In this document: one piece after another, positions 48,028-54,714 of the stretch
Layout: each line of letters starts with the position of its first letter
Position numbering within the stretch: the first letter of the stretch is position 1
Source: Scatosoma sp045650185
GTDB lineage: Bacteria; Bacillota; Clostridia; Christensenellales; Borkfalkiaceae
NCBI GenBank assembly: GCA_045650185.1
Contig: JAZRQY010000012.1
Coordinates: forward strand, 1 to 64,000
Reading direction: 5' to 3'
DNA length: 64,000 nucleotides
Notes under the pieces: model-generated
The model's input: only the letters and a program-made list of their open reading frames with translations
Told to the model about the DNA's origin: nothing
Databases searched by the model: none
Made by a program: the position numbers and the translations under genes

Positions 48028-50055
48028 TTAGAACTTAGAGCTATTTAACATTGATACTCGATCTATGCCAAATACTTTTTTATAATCTGCAACGCGTTCA
48101 TTAATTAATTCTTGGATATTAGTAATATCTGAATATTTGGTCGCATCATCAGGATTAATTCCTGTAACTCGTAATACTTCGCTAAATAACCATGTATAAG
48201 GTCTAAGTTCTTCTAACGATTTATCACTTTTTGCAATATTTTCAAGCTTGGGCAAGAGAGCTTTATTTCCAAGGCTTTCCATTAATTTTTCATCTATTGT
48301 TGTTACATTGTTGAATTGAGCTTGGGCATAAATATGATCAATTTCATATACCGCACTTGCCCCCTCGCCATCAAAAGAAGGTCTCATTTTCTTTAAACAA
48401 TAATAGTGATAAATAATGCCTTTATCAACATTAGAGTTAGAGCCACTTGCAAATGCATCAATAACTTTTTCCCATTCCTCAAAAGAGACAGCAACAAAGC
48501 GATCGCTAATATTTTGAAGATCTCTAGCCAATCTTGAATCAGCGGAGCCCGCCCAAAGACGACTACTATATTCATACAATAAACGATCGCATAGAATTAC
48601 CGCATTTTTTTGGTATTCGCGCAATTTTACTTGGTTGTTTTTGGTCGGTTTACCTAATTCGACCCAATTTTTATAAATTAAAGCAGAGAACTCAAGCGCA
48701 ACCGAATTACCCATTAAGGACATGATCGATTGCTTCCAAGACATTAAGAATTTAAAGTATTCACAATCATACAATAAATCCATTGCTATATTAAACTCAC
48801 GGATAAATGCCTCTACATCTTTATTCCAATCCAATCTTGCTTTTCGTTCATTTTCCAAATCTTTTACAGAGTTACTACTAATACCGCCTATATAGATTGC
48901 GCTAAGCAATTTAAATCCAAGTGTTAACTTACGCGTAAATAAAGCCTGCGTTGTATTTTTGTCTGTTAAGTCGATTTTGGTAAATACCAAATTAGCTTTA
49001 TCAATTCTAGAAAGTAGCGTAGCGCAAACGTCCCAACGTACTACATTGTTTGGAACATTAATTCCAAGGAAGTTATATAATTCTTGGGCTGATGCGCGGA
49101 TTTCGTCGCTAGGATTGGATATTTCCATATTCCAAAAAGGTCTAGCAGATAATAATTCCTCCGCTGTTAAAGGTGCGCCGCCGCCATTAACAAGAGAGAA
49201 AATATTTTGTGCATCTAAAGGGGATGCATCTATTAATCGAATTAATCCAATTCGAGCGTTTATAATAATCTCATCTGTCTTCCGAATAGTATTAAAACAC
49301 TTCTCAAAATAAGCCCAATGGTCAGTAATAAAATTATCTAGTTTTTTAATATTTCTATCATCTAATCTATAACGCTTAATTAGATAATTGGTAAAATCTG
49401 CTTTTTCTGTTTCCTCTTCATCAATTCTACTTTTAATAAATTTTTTCAGCTTTATGGGATCAATGATATATTCCCCATTAGAATATACAGAATATTCCAA
49501 TTCTGCAATATCAATGATTTTGGAAAATTTAAACATGCCCTCAAAACGATTAGACCCACCGTATTTTGAATGAACTAAAAGAATTAAATCCAATAAAGCA
49601 TGCATATTTTCGCTTTGAGTTTCTGCATCAAAAGTTCTACCTTCACAAACCTCATCGCTATTTTCTATAAGTGCATCTATGTCCGCAGCATCTTCCGTGG
49701 ATTTATTAAACTCAGATTGTAAATATTCGCTAATTTTTTCGGAAAAACGATCTCGAACTTCATCTTCAGGCATATTGGTTTTTATACCAATAAATCGTTG
49801 TGCCCATCTATAAACTTCGACAGGATTTTGATACATGGTAATGAGCGCATTACGTCTTTGACGTCCGTCTAATAAGAATTTTTTCGTTCCTGTTTCATTA
49901 ACAATTACAACCCCGATAGGGTATCCTTTAAAAACACTGATCGATAATTTAAAGTTGTCGATATCCTTCCATGTTGCTTTTCGTTGAAAACGAGGTAAAT
50001 CAATTTTATTGTTTAAAAAATAACTTGTTGTATTTTCAGATATACCGAATGCCAT
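48028..50055 (-). CDS. DUF262 / HNH (DUF1524-like) protein, GmrSD/SspE-type candidate nuclease
   Basis: 675 aa. The N-terminal DUF262 (ParB-like NTP-binding) domain shows PRFQRKATW at 21-29 and LLDGRQRRNAL at 61-71, the family's 'DGQQR' motif in variant form. The C-terminal HNH-like part has YEIDHIYAQ (H574) and LGNKALLPKLEN (N597, N606), like DUF1524. DUF262-DUF1524 proteins include the type IV restriction enzyme GmrSD, BrxU and SspE, which use NTP binding to control DNA cleavage. GGAGG lies five bases ahead of the start. Third gene of the operon radical SAM / 229-aa / DUF262, inside a mobile element. The pairing with a radical SAM enzyme is what is unusual. Confidence 0.85.
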   Translation of the reverse strand: MAFGISENTTSYFLNNKIDLPRFQRKATWKDIDNFKLSISVFKGYPIGVVIVNETGTKKFLLDGRQRRNALITMYQNPVEVYRWAQRFIGIKTNMPEDEVRDRFSEKISEYLQSEFNKSTEDAADIDALIENSDEVCEGRTFDAETQSENMHALLDLILLVHSKYGGSNRFEGMFKFSKIIDIAELEYSVYSNGEYIIDPIKLKKFIKSRIDEEETEKADFTNYLIKRYRLDDRNIKKLDNFITDHWAYFEKCFNTIRKTDEIIINARIGLIRLIDASPLDAQNIFSLVNGGGAPLTAEELLSARPFWNMEISNPSDEIRASAQELYNFLGINVPNNVVRWDVCATLLSRIDKANLVFTKIDLTDKNTTQALFTRKLTLGFKLLSAIYIGGISSNSVKDLENERKARLDWNKDVEAFIREFNIAMDLLYDCEYFKFLMSWKQSIMSLMGNSVALEFSALIYKNWVELGKPTKNNQVKLREYQKNAVILCDRLLYEYSSRLWAGSADSRLARDLQNISDRFVAVSFEEWEKVIDAFASGSNSNVDKGIIYHYYCLKKMRPSFDGEGASAVYEIDHIYAQAQFNNVTTIDEKLMESLGNKALLPKLENIAKSDKSLEELRPYTWLFSEVLRVTGINPDDATKYSDITNIQELINERVADYKKVFGIDRVSMLNSSKF

Positions 50056-50068
50056 AACTTCCTCCTAA

Positions 50069-50758
50069 TTAATAAATTATATTATTGAAAATATTGGTAA
50101 AATCGTATTCTTTGGAACTTTTTAAGACATTTAAAACTTGTTTTATATTCGTTCTACGCCTTATATAAGTAGTTCTCGAAAGATCATATAAATAAGACTC
50201 TAGCTCAAAAGTGCCGTTTGATGATTTTAAAATAACTTGTCTTATTAATTTATTTCTAATGATTAGACGATGCAATAATTGCTCTTTTCGCTCTTTTTCA
50301 TATTCTTGAAATACGTATCCTATTGCGGATAAATAATACATTTTTTCATGTTTAAATGTTAATCCTAAGAGCATTGCGGTTTTTAAATGATTTTCCCCAT
50401 ATTTGGTCAAAGCACCATCTTTTCGCTGAATATCATCATCTAATAACATGCGCCCCATATCTATAAAATTAGTTCCTAAAGGATTCCTATTATAAAGTTT
50501 AGAGCAAACTCTTGTTGTTGCATCTACGAAGTCGCTGAATTGAAATGTATCAGCCGCCGCAATTGCTTCACGAGGTATATTATTAAAAATATAATCTAGA
50601 AAATTAATGAGGGGAATATTTATAATAACATCTAAATAATTTTTTAATTCTTGTTTATGGATAATAAACTGATTATCTAAAACAAACTGATTAAAGCATC
50701 GATCAATATCGAAAGAAAAGAATGTTTTCAAAAGATTCTTTTGCTCATCATTCATCAT
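50069..50758 (-). CDS. Protein of unknown function (229 aa) in the DUF262 operon
   Basis: No family recognised. Mostly helical. Segments that may be informative are GALTKYGENHLKTAMLLGLT (about 118-137, winged-helix-like) and a Lys/Arg-rich centre EKERKEQLLHRLIIRNKLIR. No catalytic motif seen. Start at 50758 with GGAGG six bases upstream. It overlaps the radical SAM stop by 11 nt and is followed 13 nt later by the DUF262 gene, so all three proteins are made together. It could be a specificity or adaptor subunit. Confidence 0.75.
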   Translation of the reverse strand: MMNDEQKNLLKTFFSFDIDRCFNQFVLDNQFIIHKQELKNYLDVIINIPLINFLDYIFNNIPREAIAAADTFQFSDFVDATTRVCSKLYNRNPLGTNFIDMGRMLLDDDIQRKDGALTKYGENHLKTAMLLGLTFKHEKMYYLSAIGYVFQEYEKERKEQLLHRLIIRNKLIRQVILKSSNGTFELESYLYDLSRTTYIRRRTNIKQVLNVLKSSKEYDFTNIFNNIIY

Positions 50759-51914
50759 CTTGCGCCTCCGTTAATGTAAAACTTTCATATCTTAAATCGA
50801 AATATTGTTTTGCGATGTCGGGATTTTCTTTTTCAAAATCCATCATTGCACGCATTGTTGAACAATATCCATCGGATTTGTGAAGCTCTTGATTCGCATT
50901 ACAAAATTGCCTGAAACTCATTTTTTTAAAAATACTAGGTTGGTTCCCCCAACGCGCCAATGCAACATAGAGACTACGATATTTTGACTCTTTCCAAGGG
51001 GAGTAGCTTTTATCTTGATAGCGCATTATATAGGGAAGGCATTTGTAACGCATTAGTAAAGCGAGTCGTTTGAATGCATTTTCTATATCCTTCGCATCTG
51101 TACTTTCAAATCCTACTAGAACATAAAATTTAACACTTGTAGAATTTGTATATTTGCGAATGATTTTCAACTTTTTGTGGATTAAATCATAGTCGGAAAT
51201 ATTATCAAAAGCAAAAGTATAATCGCCGTCATAACGAACATTAAATAAAATTTTAGCTCTTTCTTCCGTTATTAAACGCTCATCTAAGCCTTGCTTAAAT
51301 TTAAATGGTTTTTTTGTTGAAATTAAAGTATTTAATGCCTCTTGCCAATGAGGGCACCCCAAAAAATTGTCATCAAGCAAGCAAATTTTTTTGCGTGTTG
51401 GATCATAAAATTCTTCTAGCGGACTATGAAGAAATACTCGATCATATTTTTGATTTACGCAAAATTTGCACTTCCTAAAACATCCGCGAGTGATAAAACC
51501 TATACTATAATCTGTATATTCCTTAAATTGTACTCTAAAAGATTTTTCTTTAAATTTAGTACCCTGTATAGCTTTTGCTTTAGCTACTTCATTTTCGATC
51601 CATTCATCATATAAGTGATAATCGGGCATGTGATGCTCAATTTCGTCGGGAAGATTAGGAGCTTGATCAAAATAAAATCCTGTCCCGCCCATGTGTATCT
51701 TTTCAGAAGCTTGTACCCATGCTGGGATGGGCGTGTCGGTAAAGACTTTTGAAATATATACCTCATCATAAGAATGAATATCGTCATAGGAAAGCAATAA
51801 ATGGACATCTGCGCCTTGTTCTTTCCAATAGCCTGATATTTTTTCGCAAGCTAAATTAGGGAATCGATGTTTTTGACGTCCTAAAAGATCTGCATCAATT
51901 ATACCAATTTTCAT
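50748..51914 (-). CDS. Radical SAM protein with N-terminal B12-binding-like domain (388 aa)
   Basis: Start at 51914 (AAAGGTG upstream). The N-terminal 100 residues (MKIGIIDADLLGRQKHRFPN, then YDEVYISKVFTDTPIP) resemble the Rossmann domain found in B12-dependent radical SAM proteins. The cluster motif is CFRKCKFC (C145, C149, C152), followed by KICLLDDNFLGCPHWQEAL and KFKQGLDERLITEE. From memory, close relatives occur in phages and mobile elements of Firmicutes, with no known substrate. As first gene of the operon it may modify a small molecule, nucleic acid or protein used by the DUF262 nuclease. Confidence 0.85.
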   Translation of the reverse strand: MKIGIIDADLLGRQKHRFPNLACEKISGYWKEQGADVHLLLSYDDIHSYDEVYISKVFTDTPIPAWVQASEKIHMGGTGFYFDQAPNLPDEIEHHMPDYHLYDEWIENEVAKAKAIQGTKFKEKSFRVQFKEYTDYSIGFITRGCFRKCKFCVNQKYDRVFLHSPLEEFYDPTRKKICLLDDNFLGCPHWQEALNTLISTKKPFKFKQGLDERLITEERAKILFNVRYDGDYTFAFDNISDYDLIHKKLKIIRKYTNSTSVKFYVLVGFESTDAKDIENAFKRLALLMRYKCLPYIMRYQDKSYSPWKESKYRSLYVALARWGNQPSIFKKMSFRQFCNANQELHKSDGYCSTMRAMMDFEKENPDIAKQYFDLRYESFTLTEAQDDE

Positions 51915-51944
51915 AATAGCACCTTTAAGGAAATATGTATGGAC

Positions 51945-51973
51945 ATTATACATTAATTTCATGCATTCGTCAA
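51945..51973 (-). promoter_or_regulatory. Promoter of the radical SAM / DUF262 operon
   Basis: TTGACG, 17 bp, TATAAT on the minus strand, just upstream of the Shine-Dalgarno and inside the gap to fic. Confidence 0.8.
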
Positions 51974-51988
51974 TACATTATCCATTTT

Positions 51989-52876
51989 TTAATTCAACAC
52001 TTTCAAGTATTCATCTAATCTTGCGTTTAAGTATTCCGCAAAAAGTTTTGCCATTTGCGACAGGTCGCCGCGTACATGGTAGGCATCAAAAGCATCATAA
52101 TAACGCATGCGGTCGGTAAATTTAATATCAATAGGCGGATACCCTGCTTTCATCAATTCCATATTGACAAGCAATCTACCTGTGCGCCCATTGCCATCAA
52201 TAAAGGGATGAATGCCTTCAAATTCAAGATGGAAGCGCGCCAATTTATCAACAATGTTTTCTTCGCTGTTTTTATTGAAATTTAATACAAGCTCCGTCAT
52301 TTTCGGTTCGATAAGATAGGGTTGCGGCGGCGTATGCTGTGCGCCCATAATACGAACAGGTACGCGGCGGTAAATGCCTCTATCGTGGGGCTTATCCGCA
52401 AGCACAAGCGTATGGATTTGCTTTATCACATATTCCGACAATTCAGCCTTTTCCTTTACCAAGTCGCAAATATACCAAAAGGCTTCTTTATGCCCGACAG
52501 CTTCCATGTGGTCTTTTAAGGGTTTTTTATCAATGGTAAGCCCACGCAAAACCATGTCCGTTTCTCTCAACGTCAGCGTGTTACCCTCAATCGCGTTGGA
52601 GTTATAGGTGTATTCAATCATGAAATCTTCATACAAACGCTGAACTTCACCTTCCGTTAAAGGGCGGCGGCTATCAAGTTCTTTTTTCTTTTGGTCGATA
52701 AGCTCCAAAAGGCTTGCTTTGGTTTTAATTCTGCCGTCCGCAGGCTTTTCCGCGCCGTCAGGAATCACCCAAACTTTCCCATACTGAAAAACACCATCGA
52801 TTTGACCGTTGGCGCAGAGAACACGAACACGTCTTTCAGAGATTCCCCAAAGTTTTGCCGCTTCTTTTACATTCAT
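51989..52876 (-). CDS. Fic-domain protein with N-terminal helix-turn-helix
   Basis: 295 aa. An excisionase/MerR-like HTH (1-45, VKEAAKLWGISERRVRVLCA) is followed by a Fic domain. The active site HPFIDGNGRTGR (223-234) is canonical, so it should be an active AMP-transferase (or related nucleotidyl transferase). The inhibitory motif SNAIEGN (S93, E97, G98) lies N-terminal to the core, a class II arrangement. The target protein is unknown. The HTH suggests it also binds DNA, perhaps its own promoter, where ATATTCCGCG and TTATTCCGCA repeats flank the -35. No separate antitoxin gene is next to it. Confidence 0.92.
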   Translation of the reverse strand: MNVKEAAKLWGISERRVRVLCANGQIDGVFQYGKVWVIPDGAEKPADGRIKTKASLLELIDQKKKELDSRRPLTEGEVQRLYEDFMIEYTYNSNAIEGNTLTLRETDMVLRGLTIDKKPLKDHMEAVGHKEAFWYICDLVKEKAELSEYVIKQIHTLVLADKPHDRGIYRRVPVRIMGAQHTPPQPYLIEPKMTELVLNFNKNSEENIVDKLARFHLEFEGIHPFIDGNGRTGRLLVNMELMKAGYPPIDIKFTDRMRYYDAFDAYHVRGDLSQMAKLFAEYLNARLDEYLKVLN

Positions 52877-52908
52877 AAATGATACACTCCCAATTATGTA
52901 TTATAGCT

Positions 52909-52937
52909 ATTATATACCTTTTGCGGAATAATGTCAA
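52909..52937 (-). promoter_or_regulatory. Promoter of fic with direct-repeat operator
   Basis: TTGACA, 17 bp, TATAAT. TATTCCGCG (upstream of the -35) and TATTCCGCA (just inside the spacer) form a tandem repeat around the -35, a likely binding site for the Fic HTH. GGGAG precedes the ATG. Confidence 0.75.
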
Positions 52938-53190
52938 TATTTACGCGGAATATTTATTGCTTGTTTATAGATTTTTTATACTTTCTCTTAAAAAATTATA
53001 TTTTTTAAAGTGTTTTTAACATGCCGCCGCCCCAATTTGCAAGTATTTTGCATTATAATTCCATCTTTTTTCAACATTTTTTCAACGAATTTCTTGCAAA
53101 AGTTGTTAATAGTTGTATTAAAGGAATAAAAAGTTGATTAAAAGCTGTTAAATGACATAACTTTCAATCAACTTTTTTGTTGGCTTTTGC
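52938..53190. other. Fic-integrase intergenic region
   Basis: No gene seen. It contains AT-rich DNA and an inverted repeat AAAAGTTGATT/AATCAACTTTT ending near the integrase stop, probably the integrase terminator. Confidence 0.5.
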
Positions 53191-54360
53191 TTACCAATTA
53201 AAGGCGTTTGCGGTGGCTGTTCGCATGTTTGCCATGTCCGATTTTACATAGAAGTTTAAAGTAGTCGAAGCATCCGCATGTCCTAAAATATCTTGTACAC
53301 TTTTTATATCCGCGCCGCTTTGCAAGAGCAAGGAAGCGCAGGTATGCCGCAAGTCATGGGGCGACATATCAGGTAAACCTATCTTCTTCATAAACTTCTT
53401 CAAATGGTCGGTTGCAAAATCGGGGTGATGGGGGTCAAAAGGTGAAGTTTCCGAATGGAATACAAAGGCGGTCGCCGCCGCATTTTCTTGGCTTTTATAC
53501 TCTTGCAACAACTTAATCATCCCATCCGTCAAAGGAATTTCACGAATCCCTGCATCCGTTTTCGGTAAACCTATGACAATTCCGCTCATGGAAGTATAAG
53601 TTACACTTCGCTCTATGTGAATAGATTTATTGATAAAATCCACGTCTTGCCATTGAAGCCCGAAGCATTCACCGCGGCGAATCCCTGTTGTCAAAAGTAA
53701 GTTATACATGGTTTTCAGCCACAGCGGAAGCTTTTGAATCTCTTGTATGAATATTTGCGTTTCCGCTTTAGAAAGAGCTTTTACCTTTTGCTTTGTGGTT
53801 TTAGGCGTTTCCACTTTTGCAAGGGGATTTTTCTCTATGTAATCAAGCTTCAACGCATACCCGAAAATCAAACTCAAAGTGCCGTAGTGGTGGCGAATGG
53901 TTTTCGGGGCAAGCGGTGTGTTATATCTTGTCCGATAAGTATTTTTCAGATAGGCAAGGTAGCGTTCAATATGCTTATCCGTAATATCCTTTAATTTCTG
54001 CCCTTCAAAGTAGGGAAGAATGATTTTCAGCATGCAAGAGTGAAATGTAATTGTCGTTGCTCGAACTTCTTTTGGATTGATTTTCTCAGGAAACCAAACC
54101 TTTTGAACAAAGTCATTAAACAAAATTTCATTCGGTTTAAAAGCTTTTCTTTCTTCTTCGTACCTTGCGGCGGCTTCGTATTCAAAAAGGATTGCTTCCT
54201 TTTCTGCAAGTGCAAGAAGCTTCTTTTCCGTCATATCCTTTTCAGGAATCCAATTCTTACAACGGAAGATTTGCTTGCCGTGTTCATCTCTGCCAAGGTA
54301 TGCTTTCAGCTTGACAGAAATAATTTTGCCGTCTTTTTTGTTGGGGTAAATAGTTGCCAT
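53191..54360 (-). CDS. Tyrosine integrase of the tRNA-Pro element
   Basis: 389 aa. N-terminal AP2-like arm-binding domain (1-60, KDGKIISVKLKAYLGRDEHG), core-binding SAM-like domain (about 75-180) and the catalytic domain. Visible catalytic residues: R228 in TTGIRRGE, K267 in GLPKTDAG, H335 and R338 in HDLRHT, H361 in LGHADAS and Y371 in NFYVKS. All are intact, so the protein should be active. It lies between the element and its attR in tRNA-Pro, the usual place. TTGACCT repeats close by are probable arm sites. Confidence 0.95.
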   Translation of the reverse strand: MATIYPNKKDGKIISVKLKAYLGRDEHGKQIFRCKNWIPEKDMTEKKLLALAEKEAILFEYEAAARYEEERKAFKPNEILFNDFVQKVWFPEKINPKEVRATTITFHSCMLKIILPYFEGQKLKDITDKHIERYLAYLKNTYRTRYNTPLAPKTIRHHYGTLSLIFGYALKLDYIEKNPLAKVETPKTTKQKVKALSKAETQIFIQEIQKLPLWLKTMYNLLLTTGIRRGECFGLQWQDVDFINKSIHIERSVTYTSMSGIVIGLPKTDAGIREIPLTDGMIKLLQEYKSQENAAATAFVFHSETSPFDPHHPDFATDHLKKFMKKIGLPDMSPHDLRHTCASLLLQSGADIKSVQDILGHADASTTLNFYVKSDMANMRTATANAFNW

Positions 54361-54452
54361 GTTTTTCCTTCCTTTGCGGAAGATGTTAAAAGCTCTTTTT
54401 TTGTTGACCTAAGTGTTGACCTAATTGCAAAAAAGATGCAAAAAGATAAAAC

Positions 54453-54484
54453 AAAAAAGCTCTGAAACCCTTTAGTTTCAAAGC
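54453..54484 (-). terminator. Element-supplied terminator for tRNA-Pro
   Basis: GGCTTTGAAAC-taaag-GGTTTCAGAGC followed by TTTTTT on the minus strand, directly after the tRNA. It replaces the original terminator now left at 44014-44045. Confidence 0.75.
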
Positions 54485-54491
54485 CTTTTCC

Positions 54492-54537
54492 GTGGTTGAG
54501 GCGACGGGACTTGAACCCACGACCTTTTGGTCCCTAA
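54492..54537. repeat. Right attachment site within tRNA-Pro
   Basis: Identical to 44048-44093 over 46 nt; sequence differs immediately on both sides. Confidence 0.95.
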
Positions 54538-54569
54538 CCAAACGCGCTACCAAGCTGCGCTACGCCTCA
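54493..54569 (-). tRNA. tRNA-Pro, anticodon AGG as read
   Basis: 77 nt with encoded CCA. Acceptor TGAGGCG/CGCCTCA, D-stem GCGC/GCGC, anticodon stem TTTGG/CCAAA with loop TTAGGGA (34-36 = AGG, reading CCU), T-stem GTGGG/CCCGT around TTCAAGT. The 3' half is part of the mobile element's att site. Its promoter lies at 54616-54644. Confidence 0.92.
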
Positions 54570-54615
54570 ATATTGCTTGCCGTAAGGAAGCTACTCGCCC
54601 TCAACGACATAAGCA

Positions 54616-54644
54616 ATTATACCCAATCCCTTTCCTTTAGTCAA
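54616..54644 (-). promoter_or_regulatory. Promoter of tRNA-Pro
   Basis: TTGACT, 17 bp, TATAAT on the minus strand, about 45 nt upstream of the tRNA 5' end. Confidence 0.8.
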
Positions 54645-54714
54645 GCATTTTTGCTTGCCTTTTTCAAATTCTTTCAAAAAATTTTCTGCTGACATTATAG
54701 GCTCTGCTTACGCG

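Larger units (their letters stand above)
44048..54537. mobile_element. Integrative mobile element of about 10.4 kb in tRNA-Pro
   Basis: Bounded by the 46-nt direct repeat. The integrase is adjacent to the right end, where the tRNA is kept whole. TTGACCT arm-type repeats are near both ends (44191, 44200, 44212; 54404, 54416). It is visibly AT-rich against the flanks. Cargo from left to right: two paralogous small genes, a winged-helix protein, a coiled-coil protein, a WYL regulator, a small protein, the DUF262-HNH/229-aa/radical SAM operon, Fic and the integrase. No conjugation or capsid genes are seen, so it is probably mobilised by a helper or is a satellite-type element. Confidence 0.92.
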
